From Acidobacteriaceae bacterium (GTDB lineage Bacteria > Acidobacteriota > Terriglobia > Terriglobales > Acidobacteriaceae): a stretch of DNA of 37,354 bases. Below the pieces are notes generated by a model that was given only the letters and a program-made list of their open reading frames with translations, was not told where the DNA came from and searched no databases. The number at the start of each line of letters is the position of its first letter. Position 1 is the first letter of the stretch. The position numbers and the translations under genes are program-made. The DNA lies in NCBI GenBank assembly GCA_903642265.1, contig CAHJWN010000038.1, positions 1 through 37,354 on the forward strand, given 5' to 3'. This document shows, piece after piece, positions 19,059 to 27,319 of this stretch.

Positions 19059-19229
19059 TCAGACCGGCTGAGACTGCATTACGCAACCGCGCACCACTTC
19101 TTTGACGTGATGGCGCGTCCTGGACACAAGACTCCAGGAAGGCTTGCTTTGAGGCGGCGAAAGCCAGAGCACCAGACCTATCGCCAGCCCGCCAACAATC
19201 AGCAGCCAACCATTCGCCCGGTCGTTCAT
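19059..19229 (-). CDS. Small membrane protein coupled to DUF4252 gene
   Basis: A 56-residue ORF, below usual annotation cutoffs. It starts with MNDRANGW and has one transmembrane helix (WLLIVGGLAIGLVLWL, residues 8-23), then a basic tail (RTRHHVKEVVRG). Its ATG overlaps the stop of the upstream DUF4252 gene as ATGA, the usual sign of translational coupling, and it ends the operon sigma-anti-sigma-DUF4252. I do not recognise the family. A single small helix at the end of an ECF operon may act with the envelope proteins encoded before it. The 3' part may be less constrained. Confidence 0.55.
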   Translation of the reverse strand: MNDRANGWLLIVGGLAIGLVLWLSPPQSKPSWSLVSRTRHHVKEVVRGCVMQSQPV

Positions 19230-19843
19230 TTTGCCTTCTTTCCCCGATTCTCCTCGTTGTTGCCTGACTGCGGCACGCCGTACTTCGCGCCAGCCTTGGT
19301 CAGTTCCTCCATCGACATATGGCCCTTGAGATGAACAAATGTAAGCTCGGTCGGCTCGGCCGCAATCACGACAAGTTCACTGAATGCGCCATTGTCATCG
19401 GCCTTTACACAGATGTCCGTACTGTCGGTTGCGCCGCGCGTCTTCACGATGTGCGACCAGCCACCGCTTTCCAACCTCCGCTGGAATTCTTCAACGTCAG
19501 CCATGTTGTACTGCCCCGGCTTCTCGTACTCATACGACCGCACGATTACGAACTCCAGCTTGTTCACCAGCTTGGCGTCGTCTTTATCTTCCTTATCCTC
19601 CGAGTCTGAGCCGGCGAACTTCGCCGCCATCGCCAACATCTTCCTGTCCAGGTTTACCTCGGTCGAAGATTTTGCCCCGTGCGAAAACTTGTCGGCTCCC
19701 GCAAACAAATCGTCTTTCACCTGCGGCGAAAAGAATCCTATCGAAACGCGTTGACCGTTCATTGTCCGCATCCCGGTCGCTAGCATCCCGGTCGCTAGTA
19801 CTGCTGCAAACACCACGTATTTCCCTGTTCTGAATAACTTCAT
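19226..19843 (-). CDS. Exported DUF4252 protein
   Basis: A 205-residue protein with a Sec-type N-terminus (KYVVFAAVLATGMLATG). The mature part fits DUF4252: STEVNLDRKMLAMAAKF, KLVNKLEFVIVRSYEYEKPGQYNMADVEEFQRRL and LVVIAAEPTELTFVHLKG. Members are periplasmic or lipoprotein and usually sit with ECF sigma factors; the function is unknown. The start overlaps the anti-sigma gene by 4 bases, and the end overlaps the 56-residue membrane protein. A charged insert (SDSEDKEDKDDAK) lies in the middle. Confidence 0.88.
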   Translation of the reverse strand: MKLFRTGKYVVFAAVLATGMLATGMRTMNGQRVSIGFFSPQVKDDLFAGADKFSHGAKSSTEVNLDRKMLAMAAKFAGSDSEDKEDKDDAKLVNKLEFVIVRSYEYEKPGQYNMADVEEFQRRLESGGWSHIVKTRGATDSTDICVKADDNGAFSELVVIAAEPTELTFVHLKGHMSMEELTKAGAKYGVPQSGNNEENRGKKAK

Positions 19844-20274
19844 TGCTCCACCTCTCGCCTTTTCCTTGATGTATGCACTTCGCCAGCCCTGCCAATCCGC
19901 TCCTGGACCTCGACCAGCGTGCGCCCCGTGACCTGCATCGCCATCTCGAATTGCCGCCGTACAACCTCAGCCTCCTGCCGCTCCCTGCGCAACTGCTGTT
20001 GCCGCCACTGCCACCCGCCGAGCACAATCCCAATCAGCAGCATCGCGGCGATTGCAAACCAGGCGCTGCGGCGAGGCATTGCGATCAGCCGCCCTTTGCG
20101 GGCTTCACGCGCTCGGTCATTAGCCTCCTGAACTTCCTGGCGCCGCTCTTGCTGCTGAGCCTCCTGACGCTCCTGGGCGACGCGGCCGGCCACACGATCT
20201 GCGAATCCTTGCGGCGCATCAACACGCAGCATTGCCTGCTTCAGCTTCTCTTCGAATTCATCAAGCTCGTTCAC
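19840..20274 (-). CDS. Anti-sigma factor-like membrane protein
   Basis: A 144-residue protein with a single transmembrane helix (AWFAIAAMLLIGIVLGGW, about 71-88). The cytoplasmic N-terminus begins MNELDEFEEKLKQAMLRVDAPQGFADRV, a form common in acidobacterial putative anti-sigma proteins. A Gln/Glu/Arg-rich coiled stretch precedes the helix. It overlaps the sigma factor gene by 14 bases. The anti-sigma role is inferred from position and topology, since no ZAS zinc motif is present. Confidence 0.7.
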   Translation of the reverse strand: MNELDEFEEKLKQAMLRVDAPQGFADRVAGRVAQERQEAQQQERRQEVQEANDRAREARKGRLIAMPRRSAWFAIAAMLLIGIVLGGWQWRQQQLRRERQEAEVVRRQFEMAMQVTGRTLVEVQERIGRAGEVHTSRKRREVEQ

Positions 20275-20797
20275 GTCTGAACTCCTTCAACATCACATCT
20301 GCTTTCCGCCGCAGCAATCCAAGCCCGCGCTGCAGATTACTCTTCACCGTCGCCACTGGCTGACCCAATATCCTGGCAATCTGTTCGGGTTCCAGATCTT
20401 CCTGGTAGCGCAGAACAACCGCTCCACGCATCACCTCTGGCAAGGACGACACCATCTCTTCCAGCCTCATCTCTACCCTTCTTCCGCGAGCATGCGCTCC
20501 GACCGAATCCTGCACCAGCGCATCGCTTTCCTCCTGCCACTCGTCCGCCTTCCACTCCGGCCGGATGGAACGCCGGCGCAGACAATCCGTTGCCCGGTTC
20601 ACCGTCACACGCCGCAGCCAAAAGCGAACGTGATCGTCAGACTCCATCTTTGCCAGCGATTTATGCAGCTCGAGAAATGCATCCTGCGCCACCTCTTCTG
20701 CTGCTCCACGCTCGCCTGTGATCCGCAGCGCAATCGAGAACACCATCGATTGGTGCTGCTCGATCAGTTCCCGAAAGTGGCTCTCTGCAAATATCAT
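20261..20797 (-). CDS. ECF RNA polymerase sigma factor (left module)
   Basis: A 178-residue sigma-70 family protein. Region 2 is LIEQHQSMVFSIALRITGERGAAEEVAQDAFLELH..., with the WLRRVTVNRATDCLRRR promoter-melting end. Region 4 is LPEVMRGAVVLRYQEDLEPEQIARILGQPVATVKSNLQRGLGLLRR. It heads an operon with the anti-sigma-like protein, the DUF4252 protein and a small membrane protein. Start ATG 20797 has a weak GAG ribosome binding site. The divergent ECF gene begins 132 bases away, so both promoters share one region. Confidence 0.93.
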   Translation of the reverse strand: MIFAESHFRELIEQHQSMVFSIALRITGERGAAEEVAQDAFLELHKSLAKMESDDHVRFWLRRVTVNRATDCLRRRSIRPEWKADEWQEESDALVQDSVGAHARGRRVEMRLEEMVSSLPEVMRGAVVLRYQEDLEPEQIARILGQPVATVKSNLQRGLGLLRRKADVMLKEFRRERA

Positions 20798-20929
20798 TCG
20801 TGCGGCTCAACTACCTATACGCAAGCTTGCTCGCTTCCGAACGCAAAAAGATCTGGCAACTGGAAAGAAATCCGAGCGAACCCGAACCCCGCCCGTCTTC
20901 TCTATAGACAGGCTCAGTAGAAGGGACAC

Positions 20930-21484
20930 ATGACGTCAGTCGAGGGATACAGTTTGGCGTTGCCGTCCACGAAAGAAGCTGCGTCCGAGCTCGATCTCGC
21001 AGCCCTGGTGGAGACGTACTCCGCTCTGCTCTTTCGAGTCGCCTACTCCATACTGCGAAGCAGGACAGAGGCCGAAGATGTCGTACAGGATGTCTTCGTA
21101 CGCGTGATGCAGCATCAACGCTCGTTGCCAAATGTTCGTGACCTGCGTGTATGGCTGGTTCGGATCGCGTGGAATCTTGCCCTCGATCGCCGCCGCCGCA
21201 TTCGTCCCGAACAGATGGACGAAATATTTGCGCAGACTCTGGTCGCCACCAATATCCCTGCTGACCAGGCATTGAACGAAGCGCAACAGATGCAGAACGT
21301 ACTTCGCGAGCTGGAACGGTTGCCAAAAAATGAGCGGCTCGTTCTCCTGCTTTCAGCGATCGAAGAACTAGAGACGTCGGAGATTGCTTTGGTGCTGAAG
21401 AAGAGTGAGTCCGGTGTAAGAGCGCTGCTGTTTCGCGCCAGGGCACGGCTGAGGGAACGGTTAGTGAAAGGAGACAAGCGATGA
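20930..21484 (+). CDS. ECF RNA polymerase sigma factor (right module)
   Basis: A 184-residue sigma-70 family protein. Region 2 is LVETYSALLFRVAYSILRSRTEAEDVVQDVFVRVMQ with VWLVRIAWNLALDRRRR. Region 4 is LERLPKNERLVLLLSAIEELETSEIALVLKKSESGVRALLFRARARLRERL. ATG 20930 follows AAGGGA. Its stop overlaps the start of the anti-sigma-like gene as ATGA. It is only distantly similar to the left ECF protein, so this is not a recent duplication. Confidence 0.93.
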   Translation: MTSVEGYSLALPSTKEAASELDLAALVETYSALLFRVAYSILRSRTEAEDVVQDVFVRVMQHQRSLPNVRDLRVWLVRIAWNLALDRRRRIRPEQMDEIFAQTLVATNIPADQALNEAQQMQNVLRELERLPKNERLVLLLSAIEELETSEIALVLKKSESGVRALLFRARARLRERLVKGDKR

Positions 21485-22116
21485 AGACCAGACAGATTGA
21501 CCCCGACGAAGCGATTGGCCGCGTGCTTCATGGCCTTGCAGGTGTCGAGGCTCCCCCGGGGTTCGAGCGGGAAATCCTCAGAGCTGTTCAGCAGAGAGTG
21601 GCAGAGCGCGAGAAGACGATTCTCATGACGGCATGGCCATGGCCTCCTTCCCGGCTATTCGCGGTCGCTGCGGGCCTTGCGATCTTTGCGATTCTCGCGC
21701 TCTCCATGTCGATTGCGATGCGACGGCGGCACGAACCAAGCCGCACAGCTGTTGCCCTCGAACAGCACGCATGGCCCACGCCGTCTTCTTCGCCTCCGCC
21801 GGGAGGGTCAGAGCCGCAGCCTTCAGCAAAACCGCAGCCTGTCGCCTTCTCAGCCCTGCCCCAAAGGAAGTCGCCAAAACCGGAGGTCGTCAGCGACCAG
21901 GATGCACTGGCAATCAGCGAGATGCTCGCACCCAGCAAGCCAGCACCTCCACTTCCTCTCACGCACCAGGAGAGGCTGCTCGCAGAAGCCGCGCATCAAC
22001 CCAGTCCCATGAACCTGTCCAGCCTGAGACCAGAGGTCAGGGACAAGCAGATGGAGATGGGCAAAGCAGAGTTCCGCGACTTTTTCGACCCGCCGCCCGC
22101 GAAATCCAACGAATGA
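21481..22116 (+). CDS. Anti-sigma factor-like membrane protein (right module)
   Basis: A 211-residue protein with one transmembrane helix (LFAVAAGLAIFAILALSMSIAM, about residues 58-79). A cytoplasmic N-terminus (DEAIGRVLHGLAGVEAPPGFEREILRAVQQRV) resembles that of the left module. The periplasmic part is rich in Pro, Ser and Gln and appears disordered. It is translationally coupled to the ECF sigma gene. The anti-sigma role is inferred from order, topology and size. Confidence 0.7.
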   Translation: MKTRQIDPDEAIGRVLHGLAGVEAPPGFEREILRAVQQRVAEREKTILMTAWPWPPSRLFAVAAGLAIFAILALSMSIAMRRRHEPSRTAVALEQHAWPTPSSSPPPGGSEPQPSAKPQPVAFSALPQRKSPKPEVVSDQDALAISEMLAPSKPAPPLPLTHQERLLAEAAHQPSPMNLSSLRPEVRDKQMEMGKAEFRDFFDPPPAKSNE

Positions 22117-22151
22117 CTCCACATGTCCTGTAACTGAAAGGAACACGAACG

Positions 22152-22889
22152 ATGAAATCTTCGACACTGTCCCTGGCCGCCCTGGCCTTCTCTCTGGCTG
22201 CATGTACCGCCCGCGCGCAAACCGAGAATACGGCTGCCAAGCCGACCTCTTACCCAACCCAGGTCTTCTATCTCAACAACATCAGCAACTCGATTGAATC
22301 TACAGAGATCGTGACCGCAGTCCGTAACTTCCTTAGCCCGCAAGACAAGATCTTTCTCGTACAGGCCCAGAATGCGCTGTTCATCCAGGCACCGCCCGAC
22401 CAACTCCTGCTTGCCAGGAAGCTCATTGACGATCTTGATCACCCGCGCAGGACCTATCGCCTCACCTACACCATCACCGAGATCGACGACGGTAAACGTA
22501 CCGGGACCCAGCACTTCTCGATGGTTCTTGTCTCCGGCCAACAGACGACGATGAAACAGGGAAGCAAGATCCCGGTTGCCACAGGAACTGTCACAGAGAA
22601 CGGATCGCCCTCCACCCAGACACAGTTCACCTATCTCGACGTCGGCCTCAACTTCAACGCCACGCTCGATGAATCCGTCAATGGAGTTCGGCTCCGCTCC
22701 AAGGCGGAGCAGTCGAGTCTCGGCAACGACAAGACCATTGCCGGCATCCAGGAGCCGGTTGTCCGCCAGACCGTTCTCGAAGGCACCTCCATTCTCACGC
22801 CGGGCAAGCCGCTCATCCTGGGCTCACTCGACATCCCGGACAGCACCCGGCGAATGGACATCGAGGTGGTGATGGACGTCGTCAAGTAA
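22152..22889 (+). CDS. Secretin N-domain-like exported protein (short)
   Basis: A 245-residue exported protein with signal peptide or lipobox (LAFSLAACTARAQ). The region VFYLNNISNSIESTEIVTAVRNFLSPQDKIFLVQAQNALFIQAPPDQLLLARKLIDDLD matches the N1-type ring domain of secretins. The rest (YLDVGLNFNATLDESVNGVRLRSKAEQSS ... GSLDIPDSTRRMDIEVVMDVVK) resembles the beta-barrel part of secretins but is much shorter than the usual 500-700 residues. It follows the anti-sigma gene by 35 bases with AAAGGAAC as ribosome binding site, so it is likely in the same operon. Confidence 0.65.
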   Translation: MKSSTLSLAALAFSLAACTARAQTENTAAKPTSYPTQVFYLNNISNSIESTEIVTAVRNFLSPQDKIFLVQAQNALFIQAPPDQLLLARKLIDDLDHPRRTYRLTYTITEIDDGKRTGTQHFSMVLVSGQQTTMKQGSKIPVATGTVTENGSPSTQTQFTYLDVGLNFNATLDESVNGVRLRSKAEQSSLGNDKTIAGIQEPVVRQTVLEGTSILTPGKPLILGSLDIPDSTRRMDIEVVMDVVK

Positions 22890-22907
22890 GCGCCGGGCAA
22901 GCAGGTC

Positions 22908-22939
22908 GCTCATGGTCACTGCGCGTTCTGGCCATGAGC
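22908..22939. repeat. Inverted repeat after the secretin-like gene
   Basis: GCTCATGG and CCATGAGC form an exact 8-bp stem with a 16-base loop, 18 bases after the stop codon. It could be a weak terminator or processing site, but no T-run follows. Confidence 0.4.
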
Positions 22940-23034
22940 ACAAGGCCGTCGAGGGTAGCGTTAGCCCAGACTCCGGCGCTTTGCCCTAAATCACTGAATC
23001 CCGCCTCACCCGTCAGGAATCCAACTCGTACCGC

Positions 23035-24684
23035 ATGGCAACCGCAACTACCTCTCTGGAAGACGTTCAACCCGCCGAGTCGCTCGCAGATCGCAACTGG
23101 CGGCCCAAGGCGAATGTCTGGGCCATCGCGCTTACCGTGACGCTCGCCACCTTCATGGAGGTGCTCGATTCCTCGATCGCCAACGTCGCGCTGCCGCACA
23201 TCGCTGGGTCGCTTGGCGCATCGCAGGATGAAGCTACCTGGGTGCTCACCAGCTATCTCGTTTCAAACGCCGTCATCCTTCCGGCCAGTGCCTATCTCAC
23301 AACCTTCATAGGCCGCAAAAAGTTCTACATGATCTGCGTTGTTCTCTTCGGCGTAAGCTCCATGCTTTGCGGACTTGCACCCTCGTTGCCGATCCTGATC
23401 TTCTGCCGCGTATTGCAGGGTGCGGGCGGCGGCGGACTTGCCCCCTCTGAGCAGGCCATCCTCGCTGACACCTTCACTCCAAAACAGCGGGGACAGGCAT
23501 TCGCGCTTTATGGATTAGCGGTGGTATGCGCTCCAGCAATCGGCCCGACACTCGGCGGATGGATCACTGACAACTACAACTGGCGATGGATCTTCTTCAT
23601 TAACGTCCCGATCGCTTTGCTCTCGCTCTTTCTGACGAATCGCCTCGTCGAAGATCCGCCACACATCGCAAGAGAAGTCGCAGAATCCAAGAAGACCGGC
23701 CTCAAACTCGATCTCTTCGGCTTCGGCCTGCTCGCCTCCGGATTCGGTTCACTCGAGTTCATCCTCGACAAGGGCCAGGAAGACGACTGGTTTGGCTCAC
23801 GCATCATCGTCTTCTTCTTTATTCTCTGCGTCTGTTCCCTGGTCACACTTATCTTCTGGGAGCTGTACCAGCTCAAGATCAAGAACCGCCCTATCCTCAA
23901 TCTCACGCTCTTCAGGCGGAAGACCTTTGCCATTCCGTTCGTGCTGATGTTCGTGCTCGGCTTCTCGCTCTACGGCACAACCGTTCTGATCCCGCAGATG
24001 GTGCAAACCCTGTTTGGATACACGGCCGAACTTGCCGGTCTCGTCATCTCGCCCGGCGGCATCTGCATCATGTTGATGATGCCCCTGGTCGGTTTCCTGG
24101 TGGGACGGACCGATCCGCGCTATCTGATCTGCTGGGGCTTTTTTATCCTGTCGACGTCGATGTACCTGATGTACGGCCTGAGCCTGAACTCCAGCTTCAC
24201 CCAGATCATGTGGCTGCGCGTATACCAGGCATCAGGGCTGGCCTTCCTCTTCATACCGATCAACACGATTACCTATACCGGTGTTCCGCGAGAGCAGAAC
24301 AACGACGTCTCCGGCCTCACCAATCTTGCCCGCAATATCGGCGGTTCGGTCGGTACAGCGTTTGTTGCAACCATGCTCTCGCGTGGAAGCCAGCGTCATG
24401 AAGCATCAATGATCCGCAACCTGACCCCGAGTACAGCGAATTTCAGCGACCGCATCGGACAACTAAAAGGCATCTTCGGCGGCCACTCCGGCGGCAACAA
24501 CAACATGACCGGCCCCGGCACCCATGCTGCTCAGGGCTACATCTATAACCAGCTGCACCGGCAGTCCTCCATGCTCGCCTACATGGATATCATTGCCATC
24601 TTCTGCGTCTTCTGCGCCTGCATGATTCCGCTGGTCATCGCGATCGGGAAGATCAAGCCCAGCCACGATGCCCCTGCGCACTAA
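23035..24684 (+). CDS. MFS exporter, DHA2/EmrB family
   Basis: A 549-residue inner-membrane transporter with about 14 transmembrane helices. The start TLATFMEVLDSSIANVALPHIAGSLGAS is the DHA2 family signature with conserved Asp, followed by GRKKFY and the RVLQGAGGGGLAP motif. Proteins of this family pump drugs or other small toxic molecules out using proton motive force, usually with a periplasmic adaptor (EmrA). No adaptor gene is adjacent here. ATG 23035 is chosen because the transporter core starts about 25 residues later. Confidence 0.93.
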   Translation: MATATTSLEDVQPAESLADRNWRPKANVWAIALTVTLATFMEVLDSSIANVALPHIAGSLGASQDEATWVLTSYLVSNAVILPASAYLTTFIGRKKFYMICVVLFGVSSMLCGLAPSLPILIFCRVLQGAGGGGLAPSEQAILADTFTPKQRGQAFALYGLAVVCAPAIGPTLGGWITDNYNWRWIFFINVPIALLSLFLTNRLVEDPPHIAREVAESKKTGLKLDLFGFGLLASGFGSLEFILDKGQEDDWFGSRIIVFFFILCVCSLVTLIFWELYQLKIKNRPILNLTLFRRKTFAIPFVLMFVLGFSLYGTTVLIPQMVQTLFGYTAELAGLVISPGGICIMLMMPLVGFLVGRTDPRYLICWGFFILSTSMYLMYGLSLNSSFTQIMWLRVYQASGLAFLFIPINTITYTGVPREQNNDVSGLTNLARNIGGSVGTAFVATMLSRGSQRHEASMIRNLTPSTANFSDRIGQLKGIFGGHSGGNNNMTGPGTHAAQGYIYNQLHRQSSMLAYMDIIAIFCVFCACMIPLVIAIGKIKPSHDAPAH

Positions 24685-24950
24685 GCATTCGCCGTCAAGA
24701 TCTGGCCCCGGTCTGCAAAGCCGCGTGTTACAGACTTGCCCTTTATAGCCCGACCAAAATCCAGCCCAATCAAGACGCCTGACCATCCCCATCATCGAGC
24801 CGTGACCATGCATGTGGCTGCTCCTGATGATGATCTAAGAGCTATTTTGCGTTCTGCCTTTCCTTTGCCGCGTCCATTCCTGCCGTTTCGGGTTCGATGG
24901 CTCGTGATACAAAGTTTCGAGCGGTCCGAAAATAACCGCGGAGGCACGAT

Positions 24951-27194
24951 ATGCAAGTCAGCAAGCGCACCTGGTCCATGGCATTTCTTCTCTCTTCCTT
25001 TTCGCTCCTGTGCGCTTCCAGCCTTTGGGCCCAGTACCCCGGCCAGCCCAACCAGTACGACTCGAATGATCCTCCAGCGGCTGTTGCCCGTATCGGCTAT
25101 CTGCAGGGCGATGTCTCGCTTCAGGCAGCAGGCACCGACGACTGGAGCCAGGCGCCGCCCAACTATCCCATGGTCGGCGGCGACCGCATCTACACCGGCA
25201 CGCGCGCCCGCGCTGTAATCCAGCTTGGTGGCGCTGAGCTTCGCCTCTGGCAAGCCACCGATCTCTCGCTGACCAACATCACCGACCAGTATGAGCAGAT
25301 CGGACTCGCAGCAGGCTCGCTCCGCCTGCATGTCTTCCAGATGGATCCCGGCAGCCAGATCGAAGTCGACACCCCGAACGGTGCCACCATCATCGAGTCG
25401 CCCGGTGACTATCGCTTCGAGGCCTTCGCTCAGAACTCTCAGCAGGGCACCAGTTCCATCGTCACGGTCAACTCTGGCAATGCCCAGATCACCGGCCCCG
25501 GAATCAATCAGCCTGTCACCGGCGGCTATTCCATTGGCCTCTTTGGAACCGACCCCGTTGAACTTCAGTATCTTGATGTTCCTGACTACGACGATCTCGA
25601 CTATTGGAGCTTCAATCTCGATCGCGGCTACCAGAACTCCGTCTCCGCGCGCTACGTCAGCCGCCAGATGGTCGGCTATGGCGACCTCGATGCAAACGGC
25701 ACCTGGAACCCCGATACCGAGTACGGTCCTGGCTGGTTCCCGAACAACGTACCCCAGGGCTGGCAGCCGTACTCCGCCGGACACTGGGCCTACGTCGCTC
25801 CGTGGGGTTACACGTGGGTCGATGACGCGCCGTGGGGCTTTGCTCCCTTTCACTATGGCCGCTGGTCGCAGGTGAACGGCCGCTGGGGCTGGTTTCCTGG
25901 ACCGCCCGCGGTACGCCCGGTTTACTCTCCCGCACTTGTCGCCTTTGTCGGCGGCGGCCCTGGTGGCGGCGGTGGTGTCTCGATCGGCATTCACTTCGGT
26001 GGTGGAGGTGGTATTGGCATCTCCGCATGGTTCCCAATCGGTGTCGGCGAGCCCTACGTTCCCTGGTACCGCTGCAGCCCGCGCTACGCCGAACGCGTGA
26101 ATACAACCAACGTGAATATAGCCGTCATTCGCAACACGACAGTCGTGAATAACTACAACACCTACATCAATAAGACCGTTATCAATAACACGACAATCAA
26201 CAATAAGACGATCAACAATACGGTCGTAAACAACACGACGGTGAACAACTTCAACTACGCCAACCGCTCGCGGGTGACCGCTATACCGGCCTCGGCAATG
26301 GCATCCGGTGGCTCGGTCTCACGCCAGGCGGTGCAACTTTCTCCGCAACAGCGTCAGCAGATTGCGCAGGCGCCTATCTCCGTCCGGCCCACAGCGCCGG
26401 CACCGGCCACTCCTCATCCCTCACTGGTGATGGCTTCAAACGTCACCCGTCCTGCAATGCGGCCCACGTTGATGACTCCGACAGGTGCGGCTAGAGCGAT
26501 ACCAGGCGCCACGCCTGCAAGACCCGTGGTCATTGCGAAGCTGCCCAGGCCGACTGTTGTGCCGAAGAACGCTGCTCCACCGCCTGCGGCTCCCAAGCCG
26601 ATTCAACCGAATCGGCCCAGCGCCCCGGTTCCGGTGGCCGCTCCAGTGCGGCCGGTCGTCCAGCCCGCTCAACCATCCAGGCCAGTCATCGCTCCTGGCA
26701 ATCCCGCAAGTCCGGCGAAACCAGTCCAGCCGGCTCGCCCGGGACCGGCACCGATCGTGCAACCAGCCCGGCCGGGATTGCCGCAGCCAGCACCCGCTCC
26801 AATCGCTCGCCCCGCTACCCCGGTTACGCCACAGCCAACTCCGGCAACCCGGCCCACGAACATCACTCCGCAACCAGCACCTGCCCCGGTTACCCGGCCT
26901 TCCGCACCGCAGTCCCGGCCGGTTCAGACTATGCCAGAACCGAAGGTCACGCCTGCGCCGGTCACCCGGCCTGCACCGACTGTCCGGCCGGTAACTCCGC
27001 CGCCAGCGCCCATGGTAAAGCCTGCCCCGGCACCCGCGCCCGCTCCGGTAGTCCGGCCACCAGCCCCGCAACGTCCAGGCGTAGTACCTGCGCCAGCCCA
27101 GCCGAAGCCCGCTCTGAAGCCGGGCCAGAAGCCCGACCCGAAAGATGACAGGAGACCCGACCCGAAGGAGGACAAGAAGCCCGACGGAAAGTAG
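24951..27194 (+). CDS. FecR-domain / DUF6600 protein with Asn/Thr and Pro-rich tail
   Basis: A 747-residue exported protein. It has a signal peptide, then a FecR-type sheet (VARIGYLQGDVSLQAAGTDDW ... GAELRLWQATDLSLTNI). A region with many Trp/Gly (GHWAYVAPWGYTWVDDAPWGFAPFHYGRW) fits DUF6600. A Gly-rich stretch (GGGGGVSIGIHFGGGG) and an Asn/Thr/Val block (NNTTINNKTINNTVVNN) follow. The last 250 residues are Pro/Ala/Arg/Val repeats (PVTRPAPTVRPVT) and a charged end. ATG 24951 follows CGGAGG. It is probably a surface or periplasmic structural protein. It is monocistronic and is followed by a hairpin at 27240-27279. Confidence 0.85.
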   Translation: MQVSKRTWSMAFLLSSFSLLCASSLWAQYPGQPNQYDSNDPPAAVARIGYLQGDVSLQAAGTDDWSQAPPNYPMVGGDRIYTGTRARAVIQLGGAELRLWQATDLSLTNITDQYEQIGLAAGSLRLHVFQMDPGSQIEVDTPNGATIIESPGDYRFEAFAQNSQQGTSSIVTVNSGNAQITGPGINQPVTGGYSIGLFGTDPVELQYLDVPDYDDLDYWSFNLDRGYQNSVSARYVSRQMVGYGDLDANGTWNPDTEYGPGWFPNNVPQGWQPYSAGHWAYVAPWGYTWVDDAPWGFAPFHYGRWSQVNGRWGWFPGPPAVRPVYSPALVAFVGGGPGGGGGVSIGIHFGGGGGIGISAWFPIGVGEPYVPWYRCSPRYAERVNTTNVNIAVIRNTTVVNNYNTYINKTVINNTTINNKTINNTVVNNTTVNNFNYANRSRVTAIPASAMASGGSVSRQAVQLSPQQRQQIAQAPISVRPTAPAPATPHPSLVMASNVTRPAMRPTLMTPTGAARAIPGATPARPVVIAKLPRPTVVPKNAAPPPAAPKPIQPNRPSAPVPVAAPVRPVVQPAQPSRPVIAPGNPASPAKPVQPARPGPAPIVQPARPGLPQPAPAPIARPATPVTPQPTPATRPTNITPQPAPAPVTRPSAPQSRPVQTMPEPKVTPAPVTRPAPTVRPVTPPPAPMVKPAPAPAPAPVVRPPAPQRPGVVPAPAQPKPALKPGQKPDPKDDRRPDPKEDKKPDGK

Positions 27195-27239
27195 CTCGCT
27201 AGCAGGAACACCAACGCCCATCCAGGCAGCAATACCAAC

Positions 27240-27279
27240 GCGCATCCAGGTGACAGCAACGATCGTCGCCTGGGTGCGC
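27240..27279 (+). terminator. Hairpin after the FecR/DUF6600 gene
   Basis: GCGCATCCAGG pairs with CCTGGGTGCGC (one G-U in the stem) around an 18-base loop, and is followed by ATTTGCG. The stem of 11 pairs makes a strong hairpin, but the T-run is short. It is a plausible terminator between the long gene and the DUF2007 gene. Confidence 0.45.
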
Positions 27280-27319
27280 ATTTGCGTGGCATGGATGTGA
27301 CTGAGCTACCATCGTCTTC

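Noticed and set aside
18838..19209. 123-residue minus-strand ORF
   Set aside because: Its C-terminal part contains the out-of-frame beginning of the DUF433 remnant and its N-terminal part is a shadow of the 56-residue membrane peptide.
20870..20915. ECF-type promoter (GAACCC ... CGTC / CTATAG) before the right sigma gene
   Set aside because: The spacing between the candidate -35 and -10 words is wrong or they overlap, so I cannot support a specific site.
24792..25994. 400-residue minus-strand ORF opposite the FecR-domain gene
   Set aside because: It mirrors the codon pattern of the real gene on the plus strand, which has a signal peptide and known domains.
26100..26260. DNA repeat array in the AAT/AAC-rich segment
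   Set aside because: The pattern follows the Asn/Thr codons of the long protein and is a protein-level repeat, not a separate element.
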